Source of the DNA: Didymella arachidicola
Lineage: Eukaryota > Ascomycota > Dothideomycetes > Pleosporales > Didymellaceae
Length of the DNA stretch: 64,000 bases
Direction of reading: 5' to 3'
Assembly: GCA_016630955.3 (NCBI GenBank)
Contig: CM049990.2
Coordinates: 1,612,001-1,676,000 of the forward strand
Position 1 is the stretch's first letter, and every line of letters starts with the position of its first letter. The notes beneath the pieces are model-generated. The model did no database searches, was not told the origin of the DNA, and saw only the letters and a list, made by a program, of their open reading frames with translations. This document shows positions 1 to 11,547 of this stretch, one piece after another. The position numbers and the translations under genes are program-made.

Positions 1-3000
1 AATGCGATACGTTGATGCTCGCTATGCGTTTCTAACTGGCACGGCAACAGATCTGATTGCCACCAATGAGGCGTAACAAAGCGGCTGATAAGAATGCGGA
101 GTAATGCACCTTGTACCGAATTGTTCTCCCGAAGGTGCAAAGAATCAGGCAGGTCGTCAGATGTTGAGGTTTCACCGATGCTCGGCTTCTGCTTCCAAGG
201 CTGCGGGGTAGGTGTGGGTGATGGCGTGAGGAGCGGAATCCATGACGAGAGCAGCAATCCGTTATTTCAACCTTGAACGTGAGGAAGGAAGTGCAACGTG
301 AAGAGATGTCGTCGAAATTGCCTCGCACCTTATCGATTGGAAAGAGCCCCAAAGAGCCGCAGATCCGAGACTCCACGCGGAAGGCAGGTACCTTGGTGGG
401 GGAGCCAATTTTGGCCTGGGCTGCTGCACAGCCAGGCGAGACCTCAGCTGCCAACACCGACCTTCGTCGTTGCTGAGAAACTAACGACTGACCTCGCTTT
501 GGAGGCCGGATCGGTGTCGGCGATCGTTAGCCCACGGCAATCCTTGAGCCTTTGCGTGAGGATGTAGCCATCAACCGAGAGGTCATTGAGCACGCGAACT
601 GTACACTCACTTCACGTTAGCCGAAGCAGACCGCCTCATCGTCGAAGCATGCACAAGAGAGAACAAAGGCTTTTAAATTGTATCAAACAGTCGGTGTGCG
701 CCATATTGCACCAGCCCAATGCTGATTATTACCCATCCATGCAGATCATAAAGTCGTCAAAGTTGGAAAGTCGAATCTCCCCTCTCCACCATCTCCGCCT
801 AAAGGCTAAAACTCGCTTTGGCGTAACGACTCGGCTTCAGACACACTCGACGAGCGACGTTGAGGAGCCAAGAGGTTATCAGCCTCGGCCAGCGCAGCTT
901 GTATTGACATGTTGAAAGTGCAGGCGAGATATTGTGCGTAGCGGTTGCGGTATGCTTCCGCAGCGTCCTCGTTCGAGGTGTGAAGTGACTTCTTTGTAGA
1001 AGCGCCTGATGCTAGGTTAGATGGCAAGCTTTAGTTTGGTTGATCAAATATACCCGATGCGGGATGCAGAACTATCGAGGGCGCTGGCGACGCGATAGGA
1101 GAAGAAGAAGGCGAGGAAGAAGCGCTGAACGGAAGAGAAGGCATGATGAATGTCAAGGGTTGTTCTCGGTTTGTATGAAGGTAGTTCTCTAGTGTCGATC
1201 CCGTCTTGAGCTGAGTACTGAGAGTACTTGGGTGGCTTGAGTGATTGAAGTTTGGTGATTGTTGCTACTTTGAGGGAGCAGTCAGCGATCACTTTATAGC
1301 AGACGAATAGCTGGAACCCTTCAAAGGCCTCCACGATCCTCGGCTAACCGTCACAACAGAAACAGCACGAACAACGCCCTGAGACACGACCGCTGATACG
1401 TCCATCTCGATCACCCCAATGATTGCGTAGTATTTCAGGTGCATACGTGATCCGGTTGGGCTAGCGCTGAGCCATTTTTGACCCATGGACCTTCTCCACT
1501 ACACCGCTACAACCGATCCGACCAAACAAAGTCTGGGGAAAGCCACGATATAGCTCAGGGGTCGCCATTCTCTCAATCCCTTGCATGTAATAGCCTGTAA
1601 CGGCGGGTACTCGCCAACAAGCACGTTATCGATTATAAGCCATAGCTTTACACAGCCAGGTATTCGCCAACTCAACAGAAGCACTGCGTGTACCATCTTG
1701 TCGTCAGATTGCTGGGCGTTAAAGCAGCACAAAGTTGAATTGCCCAGGCACTCGCGTGCTCAATGCGGCCAGCGTTTGCCACGTTCCAATGGACCCGTCA
1801 AGTTGGCTATTGCAAAAGACGCGATGACACAAGACAACATCGCGATTCGTGCTTTGTATGACAAGGATTAGGCTGGGGGCCCTGTCATGTGTAGTGGGCA
1901 CTAACGCGTAACGCCATCTTCGTCGCAGCTGAGCCACCGCTCACGTTCTCGTTGACTTCCTATTTCAGTATCTTGCATCGTGTTGTGTGATAAAACTCTT
2001 CAGCTTGCAGAGTTTGATGCTCTAGTAGATTCTGCTTATCAGCTTATCACCATATTGATTGATCGAGAGGCCTGCATAACTCGAGTTTTGAGCATTCCTG
2101 CAGCTCGCATGAGACTATGTGTGGGGCCGGCAAGAAGAAACAGGACCTTTTCTAGATTCCTTGGACCTGCACCTAACTTCTGACGGCTCAGCCGCGAAAA
2201 AGCGCAGCCAAGCCAGTTCCCTCACAGCAACGCGCTTCGCTCGAGCTTCTGCCGCACACACAGTTTCCACAAACCCACTTCACAGACCCACATTCACCAC
2301 CGTCCGTGTGTCGCTGACGTTCGCCTTTTCCACGATGCCACGCAGGCCTCTGCGCGTTCGTGTTGCTTGGAGGATGGCAGTTTGCAGAATACCCTGAGTC
2401 TAGAAGGACTGGTAGGCTAGGGTTACGGCATCGAAACCTGCTGGCACATGCAAAGAACGTCACGATGTCAATGACACAACGGTTCAGACGCCATTTTGCG
2501 AGACGCGCCATGTCATGAGGACCACAGACGATCAAAGAGAGCCAAACCATTTTGCGGGGCCGCCGACCGCTAAGTTCGGAAGTGCGGATGTCTCTCCTCA
2601 CCCGCTGATCGAAAAATCCAGGCACCGCCGCGGTCCCCACTCACCTTCCTGTTCGTTGTTACCGACTGCCCTGGTAACATCGTGGCCACTGGCTTGTATC
2701 GGCTACATTAAATTTTCCACGATGCACGTTAACAGCGTATGGAGCGTGTGGAAATGAGAACCCGAGCTTGGCTTTCTCTTACGCGCTTTGGGCTGACCTG
2801 CGCAATAGCCCAGCCACAAGCATCTGCGCCGGCAATCTTCATGGTCACCTGCATTCCCAAGTTGGATGGACATTCCGAGCAGCACTGTCCTTTCCGGTCA
2901 ACTCTGCAACCTCATCTCTGCGAACTCGCCATCGTTCCCGATTGCATTTACATGGCAATTGTGCATCGCACGTCGGTACCCGAGCTGATAAGTTTGAGGC

Positions 3001-4403
3001 ATTTCCAACATGGCACCAGTGAATATTCCCGCAGTGGAGGCTGTCGATCGGCGCAACTCTAAACCAACATCTGTGGTATTGTATGAGGCACATATTCTTT
3101 CAGGGGCTGAAAGCATCAATATCTTTTACAACAGCATGTTCTGGTTTCTATTGCGACACGAAGTAATACACTCACCGCCATCTCGAACGTGCTGCTATCG
3201 AGTGGTCTGAATCGGTCCGCCCTGAGAGGTACTGGGCGTCGAACCATGCAGCTACACATGCAGTAGAACTGATAGGGCGCACGATGATCGAAAGTCAGAA
3301 ATCGGCCAGACACCGCTGTCAGAAGTCAGCCACGATAGAGCTGTACATCACGTGCAAGACACTGCAGTCACAGCGAACACCGTCGGATAGAAGCCTATCT
3401 CGACGAAGCTGAGACCACACCTTCTAGACCGCTCCACAATCGACGGACCCGCAAGCAAATGATCTATATGCGCAATACTGGTCCCTGATGATCCATTACG
3501 CCACACTGGGAACACCATGTGGCTGGGGCTGCAGCATGAAGCCAGCTCTTCTACCTGTCTCCAATACCTCACTTCGTTCTGACGCGAAGCCGCTATGGAA
3601 GCTCTAATACATCGCGCAACTACCGAAAACGGGACAGGTTTCATCGTACATCGACTGTTCATACAAGCGATTAATCCCGAGGGGCACTGCCTCACGAATG
3701 CGCGATTTTGCTAATACACTTAACGAAAGCAGCCATCGCGTCCTGCCACTGACGAAACAGGTGTTTGCAACACATATCCTCGCACGATCCGAATTCTGAT
3801 GCAAAGACGGTAGAATAGCAAGAACCCACGTCTAGACCGTCTTGGGGAAGATTGATGTCTCTTACTCGAGAAGTGTAGACTGATAACCGTCTCTGCAACA
3901 TTCCACAAGCTTCGCATTCTGTTTATGGAGATCTCAGCTTCAGATCTCGAAGATGACTACGTAGCACGGTGTTGGGTAGCTTGTCACCGACTCTCCTAGC
4001 AATTCGGTCGTGTCCTTGACCATACCCCTGGCATCTACGAAGCCTTCAAGTCATTGTCAGACAGCACAAAGACTGTAAGCGCCGTCGAAGTGTAGTCATG
4101 TTTGGCTCACTCCGGAGCCTGGACTCAGGCATACCACGTGTAGGGCTGGTTGACCGCTTAAATCTCAGGTTCCACACATTTCTTGCCACTGTTAATCGGT
4201 GCGAGATGTGTGGTGTGAAGTCGCGTATATGTAATCGCTTCTGTTGCTGTCGCGGACATCCGCCTCAGACGACTGATCAAACAGTGTTTGTGTATGGGAT
4301 TCGGACACTGCACTACAGCTTGCAGGATCATATGGTGGAGAAGGACATGATCGCACCGTCTATTCGCTCAATCTATGCCTGAAAGATTCTTGCACATGCA
4401 ATA
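1..4403. other. Gene-poor 4.4-kb stretch
   Basis: No reading frame here exceeds about 150 codons, and none shows a recognisable domain, signal peptide or conserved motif. Both strands carry scattered stops, and I could not join short frames across convincing GT-AG introns. Base composition is close to that of the flanking DNA, so this is not an AT-rich mutated block. It may be intergenic DNA, a strongly decayed gene or a non-coding transcript. I saw no tRNA or rRNA. Confidence 0.5.
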
Positions 4404-6503
4404 TTACAGCTCATCATGCTGATCCATCCCGGATCTATGCTCCCCGTTCGACTCTGCGTTCGCCCCCGTACTCACCGTCTCGATGCTGACTTCGAACAGT
4501 CCACTACCCACCAACCCATCGCCCTCTGCATGCGCGACTTCCAGCTCAAACCAGGCGTCCGTCCTTGGCGCGTCATCAATGTTCACTTCAGCCCGGAATG
4601 TGCTGTTCCCACCCAGTCCAATGTACTGCTCACTGATTACGGTGTTCTTCCTGACGTGGCGTACAGTAACATGGAGCACGAGATTCGGCGTCATGGGGGC
4701 GACAGCGACAGCCACGTTGTCGGTGTAACTTGCATCGAAGGAGAAGCGGCGCGGCTCTGACTCGGGCTCGACGTAATCGCTGATCGAGAGGCCGACGGGT
4801 AGGAGCGTAGCAGTGTCGCGCGCATTGTCGTACTCTGTGAGACCGCGCGAGATGACGTGGTCGACGAAGCGTGGTATAGCGTCGCGGTCGTGCAGAATGC
4901 TGTAGGTGCCACCTGTGCGCAAGACGGCGGTGATGAGGTCTTCTTCACTTATTCTGCCGGTGAGAATGGTTTGATCTTGAGGTCGGGGGCCGAAGGGAAT
5001 CTGGTTTTTCTTGGGTAGAATACCCAAGTGCATGCGTATCCCCTCATCGCCGGCGTGCCAGACGTGTGCGATTTGCTCGGCAAGGTCAGAGTTGCGTGCG
5101 CACGTCAGAGCTACAACTGCAGTCTTGTTGTTCGGTAGTGGCGTGGAATGATTCACCAGCTCGGTCATTGCTGCACCGATGTCAGGGCTGGTCTGGGTGT
5201 CGCAATCGATGTCGAAGCTAGGATGCAGCCTGTACAAGTCGTCACTTGAGCCTCTGCTCTTCGTGGAGTTTTGTTTCGTTAGACCTTCCCCTGGACCTTC
5301 GTCGTGCGGCTTGTTCGCAAGCTCTTCTAGCAGCCACTTTTGTATGGGAATTTGCATCTCCGCAACTCGGTTCGCGGTCTTGACCACGTCTCGTAGGATG
5401 GCGACACGGCGCCCATAGCAGTCCTTAGCAGGTTTGTCGCGCACCAGAGCGCAGATCATAATGTTGCCGCGCTCAGTACCATATGTTCGTCTGATCGACT
5501 CTCGGAAATGGCGCCATTGCCTGCGAGAGTCTTTGATAGCAGCATTGACAGCGCGCTGAAAATTGCCAGGAAAGTCGCTCCGTGGGGTATTCGGACCGGG
5601 TGTGCTGACATCCCCAGTGACTTGGTCGATGATTCCGTTGTCTTTGTTCAGGGTATGGTGAGTGATGCGCCCAGTACAGTCAATGGAGCCTGGCTCGAGC
5701 GGATGTCCTGCCTTGCCCACTGGCCCATCTGTAAACAGACCGCCAAAGCAGCCTGTCGATAGATTATGTGGAACCTGATCAGATATGTCGTTCTCGCCAC
5801 GTAGATCCAAGAAGACTGGCGAATCGACACGCTTCAGGCCCGGCGGATTGTTGGGTCCGAAAGGCGGTTCAGCATCATCTGCCCAGTTACTGTGCGCGTA
5901 GAAATCTTGGATGCCATGTAACGCTCGGCCGAATCCTTCAATGGCAGAACACTTCGCTCTTCCGAAAGAATGCATCTGCAGCGCTGGAAATGAGAACCTG
6001 CAATCCAATGTGCTAATGTCCACTTCTGGTGTGATGATGCGGGCGCCATCGTCGACAATCCTGTCAGCTGCGTCTATGCCTTCCTCGACCCTCCCTCTCA
6101 TGTGACTGACGCATATCTGGAGTTGATTCGTTGCTTCTTGTCGTGTAACGGGATACTCGACGTTAAGGTTGAAGAGTTGAGCATCCAGGAAGTCTGCATT
6201 GTCGCAGTGCGCTTCGGGTCCTTCTGGCACTGGATCTAGCATGTCCGGGGCGCCGACCGCTCCATTAGATCCTTGGCCGACATAGACGTCTGATCTGCCG
6301 GAAAGCTGATGTAAGCTCAGCTCTTCGAAGCATCGACCATCTGATATCCGGCTATCGGCCGGGCAAGCAAATGCAGCTCTTGTGATTCGTTCATGTTCGC
6401 AATGTTGGCCAATGATGGCGGGTTCGTTGATCGTCCCAAATGCGTGAACATGGCCAAACGGAGCGTAGGACAGCAGCAAGGCTGTCATGTACGCTTTTTG
6501 CAT
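4404..6503 (-). CDS. CinY/HET-C-like secretory protein with C-terminal HDEL
   Basis: A single-exon gene of 699 aa. I place the start at the ATG at 6503; the open frame extends 15 nt further 5' only through a GTG codon. Residues 1 to about 21 are a hydrophobic signal peptide (MQKAYMTALLL...HVHA). The mature N-terminus, FGTINEPAIIGQHCEHERIT, and the motif HGIQDFYAHSNWAD (about residues 196-209) resemble the CinY/HET-C-like group, which is thought to share the His-rich metal site of zinc-dependent phospholipase C and S1/P1 nuclease folds. The C-terminal half is less conserved and beta-rich. The last four residues are HDEL, the canonical ER-retrieval signal. A soluble ER-lumen or early secretory role is therefore inferred. 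The biochemical function is not known, and family assignment rests on motif memory only. Confidence 0.72.
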   Translation of the reverse strand: MQKAYMTALLLSYAPFGHVHAFGTINEPAIIGQHCEHERITRAAFACPADSRISDGRCFEELSLHQLSGRSDVYVGQGSNGAVGAPDMLDPVPEGPEAHCDNADFLDAQLFNLNVEYPVTRQEATNQLQICVSHMRGRVEEGIDAADRIVDDGARIITPEVDISTLDCRFSFPALQMHSFGRAKCSAIEGFGRALHGIQDFYAHSNWADDAEPPFGPNNPPGLKRVDSPVFLDLRGENDISDQVPHNLSTGCFGGLFTDGPVGKAGHPLEPGSIDCTGRITHHTLNKDNGIIDQVTGDVSTPGPNTPRSDFPGNFQRAVNAAIKDSRRQWRHFRESIRRTYGTERGNIMICALVRDKPAKDCYGRRVAILRDVVKTANRVAEMQIPIQKWLLEELANKPHDEGPGEGLTKQNSTKSRGSSDDLYRLHPSFDIDCDTQTSPDIGAAMTELVNHSTPLPNNKTAVVALTCARNSDLAEQIAHVWHAGDEGIRMHLGILPKKNQIPFGPRPQDQTILTGRISEEDLITAVLRTGGTYSILHDRDAIPRFVDHVISRGLTEYDNARDTATLLPVGLSISDYVEPESEPRRFSFDASYTDNVAVAVAPMTPNLVLHVTVRHVRKNTVISEQYIGLGGNSTFRAEVNIDDAPRTDAWFELEVAHAEGDGLVGSGLFEVSIETVSTGANAESNGEHRSGMDQHDEL

Positions 6504-7042
6504 TCCTGCAAGGTGCACAGTAGGAGCTCAGCCTGGAGGTCCCGGAACGCGGTTATCGTTGGTCAAAGCGCGGTGGTGGCATCACGCGGAGGTCGTGTTG
6601 TTAGCGAAACGGCTTGAAGAACGTCAATCCGGGCTCCGCAAGGTTGTATGATGACTCTCGCGCTTCCATACTCAGAAGTACGTTTGATGGAAAATGAATG
6701 TGTTGCGGTGCGCGCTCAGCATAGAGGTGCTGTTAAAATCTCTGACGTAACTGGCCCGCGGACCAATCAAGTGGGGACGTAGCGGCACCCGTCGATATCG
6801 ACGATGAAGTGGTCGGAGTAGCCTTGGAAGTTGGCACGAGCTAGATAGAAAGATTACATTGTCAAAATCACAAAACTCGGCTGACTTTCTTTTTGGACGC
6901 ATTGTGCTGTATGGTGTCGCGCGTGACCCGCACTAGCATCGGAGTGCTTCGTGATTTGCTTATCATCTATCGTCTATGTTCAATACTATACGTGACGTCT
7001 CTTGCCGAGACATTTGCCTTCGATATCACCTTCAAAATGCGT
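6504..7042. other. Intergenic region between CinY-like gene and glucosidase II
   Basis: This 539-bp spacer lies upstream of the CinY-like gene and downstream of the glucosidase II stop; both genes run on the minus strand. It should hold the promoter of the former and the terminator of the latter. No coding potential or clear motif is visible. Confidence 0.5.
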
Positions 7043-10000
7043 TCAGTGCTCGTGGCCGTGGTGATCATGAGGTCCGGCATTCGCGCCACCGAAGTCAAAT
7101 TTCCACCCGCGTCCAATGCCAACACCAGGGTCGCGAATGACTGCGTAGGCAGCCTTCTTGCCATCCGCAGCATGATACTTGAGAGGTGCCGATAATTTCC
7201 TCTTGCTTTCCTTCGCGCCCTCTTGCATAACAATAACCTCATCCTTGTCTTTCCATGCGCCAGGAGCATTGACAATGATAACCTTCTCTACGCGAACTTT
7301 GTCCATCGTCTTGGCGTACTTCTCGAACTTGACGGTCCGGACAGTGCTGGTGTCGAGATTGGAAGAGGTAAGGATATTGCGCTTTCCGTCGAAGGAGAAG
7401 CGGCGGTGGATAAAGGCACCTCCCTGGTAGTCGAAAGTTTCGCCATCGTCAATGTAGAGTGTACCGGCGGCGTTGCCATCCTTGTCGAGAACGACGACCA
7501 AAGTAAAAGGATCGTACTTCATCAGACCCGAAGAACGGCGAGGACGGTCGCGACGCGGAATGATGTGACCGCCGCGCATCAGAAGTGGAATCTTCTCAAG
7601 AGGCGCAGGGACAGCATGCTGGCCCTTGCCACTGTACGTAGTGTAGTCAAAGTAATCAAAGTACGGCTGATCATCTGCGAGGTAGACCGACACGGTGTCG
7701 GCGCCCTCCTTGGTGACTGGCTTGGCCAATAGGCCGGTAGATCCAATGTACAGCTGATCATCGATAGCGAAACCAGCCTCATCGTCAGGGTGCACGTAGA
7801 AGTTGGGTCGAACGATTGGTGCGCCGGAGACATGTGCCTCGTGGAATGCAGTGTACCATGCAGGAAGCAACTGGTAGCGAAGACGCAGCGCTTGTGTGAT
7901 GATCTCCGTGTATGGTGACCCGGGGATGTAGGGCTCGCGACGACGAGTGTCGATGTGGGCGTGGCCACGGAAGAAAGGGTAGTAGATACCTGCTTGGTAC
8001 CAACGAGTAAGAAGCTCCTTGCTAGGGTTGCCGAAGAAACCACCGACATCAGCACCTGCAAATGGGAAACCAGAGATACCCTGGTTGAGGACCATGGGCA
8101 GGGAGGCCTCAAGATGAGGCCAATCAGCCTGATTGTCCCCGGTCCACATGGCTGCACTTCGCTGACTACCAGAGTAGAACGCACGGGTCAAGACGAAGGG
8201 GCGGCGAAGCTCACCCTTCTTGCGTTCAGTCAAAGCCTGATAGGTAGCGTTGTGGAAGGTCATGCCGTTGACATTGTGAACGTCACGATGCTCCCAGTTG
8301 CCGTGATGCAGATTGTCCTTGGGCATGGTCGTTTCAGGGCCGTTGAAGACGGAGGGTTCGTTCATGTCGTTCCAGATGAAAGTGTTGTGTGCAGAGCCCT
8401 TGAACTTGTCGTACTTGAAGAGTCCCTTCCACCAGTCAATAGCAGCGGGGTTGAAGCAGTCAATCCACATAGAAGAACCGGGCCAGCACCAGCCTTCGTA
8501 CTGGTTGCCGTCTTTGTTCTTAACGGCAAGGTCTTTCTTCTTCAGCTCCTCGACGATGGGATAGCCATTGTTTTTGATATGAGGATCAATAATGGCTACA
8601 AGCTTCCTATCGCGCTTGTCAAGCTGCTGCTGCATCGAGATGGGGTCGACGAAGGTCAAAGGATCCCATGTGAAGTATTCCTTTTCGTGAGTGTACTCAA
8701 TGTCGAGCCAGATGACATCGTAGGGGATGTTGAACTTGTCAAAACGACGGTCAACATCCTTGACATCTTCGTCTGTGACGTAGTTCCAGCGGCACTGATG
8801 ATAAGCAATAGCAAAGGATTGAGGCATGGCGGTGTAACCAGTGAGCTCGCCGTACTGACGGGTCAGGTCCTGCGGAGTCGGTCCAAGGAAGACGAAGACA
8901 TCGAGCAGACCACTCTCTGACATCCAGTGGGTTTGAGTGTCAGTATGTCCCTCGACGCCTAGCGCAAGGGGATTAGCAGTGTTCCTCTTCTTTGTAACAT
9001 CGATCCAAGTCTCAGCAGCGTTGAGCCAGAAGACGCCAACAGTAGAGCCCTTGCGGTGAGCCTGCATAAAAGGAATGGCCCCGTAGAGAGTCATAGGGCT
9101 GTCCATCTCGTACTCGAAGACGTCGGCATTGTACAGCCGATATGGTTCGGTGTAGGCATCGTCGCCTCCCCTGCTGCATGTTAGTCATAGTCTTCTGTTT
9201 AATCCCCTAGTCAATCGTACCTAGTAGTCTTCAATGAGAGACGTGTGGCATGCTCCGGGATACCAAAGACGTGCGCGTAGCCAGGGAAAGAAATGTCGAG
9301 AGAGACGGCCTCAGGACCCCTGGGCTTCGTGTCGGTGTTTCCACCAAAGCTCTCATCCCACCAGGTGCTCTCATCCTCTCCCTGCTCCTCTTCGACCTTG
9401 ACCTCTTCTGTATTCTCTTCGCCTTCCTTAGGCTCTTCCTTTGGCTTCTCAACCTTGGCCCTCCAGTGCTCGAGATTCAGGAACCCACGTTCGTTGAACT
9501 TGACTTGAGTCTCCCCATCCCTCTGGAACTCGATCGAGAAGGGTGAATGGCGGATGATAGCTTGGTGCTTGCTGCCCTTGCCGTAGACGACCTTGGTGTA
9601 ACCAGCATCAGCGGCCTCGGCCAGTGCTGCACCATGCGAAGGTTTCAAACCACCAACAAGAGCCCAATTTCCAGCCTCATTGTAGCGCTCCTTCCTGGCC
9701 TTGCTGTCATGCCTAAGCTCGATATCGGCCTTCTGCCTCTTTGCTTCGTCGAGGGTAACGCGCGCGACACCAGATTCGAGGAATGTGACCGTGAGAGGCA
9801 GCTCAACTTTCTCTTGACCATCCTTGATAGCTTTCAGAACGACGGCATTCAATTGACCATCCTTGAACTTGAGTGTCGTGGGGTCGAGAGTGTACGGGGA
9901 GACGAAGGAGCTCGATGCGGTGACGCCATCTGCGAACGCGCGATTGCGCTTACAGAAGCCAGATTGATCGCAAGTCTTGAAGTTCTCGTGTTTTACAGCG

Positions 10001-10171
10001 ACTGTTATCTCACATTAGCAATTGAAGCAGCAGACGCATCATGTCCAGAGCAGGTGCCAGCGATCAGAGCTCCGGGCACTTACCAGCTGGCAGGAACAGG
10101 CTGCACAGCGCCGTCCAGAGCAATAGCACGGCCGTCCACCGGGGAGCGGACCGCTGTTGTAACGTAACCAT
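7043..10171 (-). CDS. ROT2: Glucosidase II alpha subunit (GH31)
   Basis: Trims the two inner glucoses from N-glycans on glycoproteins in the ER lumen, as part of the calnexin quality-control cycle. There are three exons: 10171-10084, 10001-9221 and 9170-7043. The introns (82 and 50 bp) start GTAAGT and GTACGA, and the join gives 998 aa. The N-terminus is a signal peptide (MVTLQQRSAPRW...LPAVAV) followed by the family motif HENFKTCDQSGFCKRNRAFAD. The GH31 catalytic centre is WNDMNEPS with nucleophile Asp about 558, and GDNQADWP holds the likely acid/base Asp. An acidic E/K-rich insertion sits near residues 200-240. The C-terminus is His-rich (GPHDHHGHEH) and lacks HDEL, as expected for a subunit held in the ER by its beta partner, which is not in this window. 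It is divergent with NDK. Confidence 0.96.
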
Positions 10172-10481
10172 ATCCAGCAGCTCTCAAAGCAAGTACCGCT
10201 TGAGCTAAGAAGATTGCTGTCCACTTCGACCTCAGATGTCTGATGAAACGTAGCAGCTCTTAGTAAGCGCTGCAAACACACCAAACATGTGCCTTTCAGG
10301 GTCGAGGTCGTGGTCTCACCGCCCATCACCAGGAAGCCACTAAGAACGCGGGGCGCCAACAGCGTGCAGTGCCCCACCAACGAGACCAATTCTTCTTCGT
10401 TCCCCTCTGGCGTCCCCAACCCTCCCTTCTCCTCGAAACAAGACATCTTTGACCCAACATCGAGAATCTCCTACCGCCAAA
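10172..10481. promoter_or_regulatory. Shared divergent promoter of ROT2 and NDK
   Basis: Only 310 bp separate the glucosidase II ATG (10171, minus) from the nucleoside diphosphate kinase ATG (10482, plus), so both promoters must lie here or overlap. A pyrimidine-rich tract (about 10389-10470: TTCTTCTTCG, CTCCCTTCTCC) precedes the NDK start, as is common at fungal transcription starts. I see no clear TATA box. Confidence 0.6.
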
Positions 10482-11233
10482 ATGACTACCGAGCAAACGT
10501 ATGTCTTGTCCCCCAATTGCACCCACGACGAGGTGTACACACTTGAAAGGCGGTGTAGCTAATTGTTGGGAACAGCTTCATTGCTATCAAGCCTGATGGC
10601 GTCCAGGTACGTACAACACTATGCTTCAGTGCAATTGCGGCATGCATCTCAATTGCAGTGGAACGAAAAGATTGGTAGCATGCAGCACACTGACCCTCCA
10701 TCCAGCGTGGCCTCATTGGTCCCATCATCCAGCGCTTCGAGAGCCGCGGCTTCAAGCTTGCTGCCATCAAGCTTGTCCAGCCCGGCAAGGAGCACCTCGA
10801 GAAGCACTACGAGGACCTCAACGGCAAGCCCTTCTTCCCCGGACTGATTGCCTGTACGTTTGCTTGTTTCTGTTCCCCCCACCAACCTCCTCCAAGACCC
10901 CTGCGGAGCACCTGCAATCCCGCCCCTCTTGACCGCCCACGTGGCATTGCATACTGACACGCACCAGACATGTCCTCCGGCCCCATCTGCGCCATGGTCT
11001 GGGAGGGCCGTGACGCCGTCAAGACCGGCCGTGTCCTCCTCGGTGCCACCAACCCCGCCGCCTCCGCCCCCGGCACCATCCGTGGTGACTACGCCATTGA
11101 CGTCGGCCGCAACGTCTGCCACGGCTCCGACTCCGTCGAGAACGCCCAGAAGGAGATTGCTCTGTGGTTCAAGGACGGCGAGGTCCAGTCCTGGAAGCAG
11201 GCTGGCTTCGACTGGATCTACGAGAAGGCTTAA
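10482..11233 (+). CDS. ndk1: Nucleoside diphosphate kinase
   Basis: Transfers the gamma phosphate of ATP to other NDPs through a phosphohistidine. There are four exons: 10482-10498, 10576-10606, 10706-10853 and 10968-11233. The first two code for only 16 residues. Introns are GT-AG (77, 99 and 114 bp). The 153-aa product has the normal family length. Visible motifs are the N-terminal [17 protein letters not shown], split by introns, and NVCHGSDS with the phospho-acceptor His117. Codons are strongly C-biased, pointing to high expression. A short alternative start at the ATG at 10970 lies inside the fold and would not give a complete enzyme. Confidence 0.97.
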
Positions 11234-11547
11234 GCGCTTTCTCGATTGGTTCAAGTGCTTGAGTGTTGTGAGTGTACGCTTAGTAGGGCTCCGCTGGGTG
11301 GATTGGGTATGCTAGTAATGCCGCGGCCTCGTTCTGCGGTGTGAACGAACAGTCAGTCTGCCAGGCCAGGGTCCGGAAAGGTAGATGGAACAACACAACA
11401 GCTATGACGATACGATCTAGATGGACAAAATAGAACCAGAAATGAGACACACGCATGATCTCACCGCGCTCTATTCATCTCCTGTTCCATGCTGTGATGC
11501 TCGCTACGCAAAGCACAAGGTGATACGTACAGCACAGGCTCCAGTAT
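11234..11547. other. Convergent 3' spacer of NDK and the telomere-binding gene
   Basis: 314 bp between two converging stop codons. It is expected to hold both polyadenylation regions. No coding potential was seen. Confidence 0.5.

Noticed and set aside
2188..2640. 150-codon minus-strand frame in the gene-poor start
   Set aside because: No domain, no good start context and no supporting exon structure.
7955..8920. 321-codon open frame antisense to glucosidase II
   Set aside because: It overlaps the catalytic GH31 region entirely and has no ATG-linked context, splice logic or known domain.
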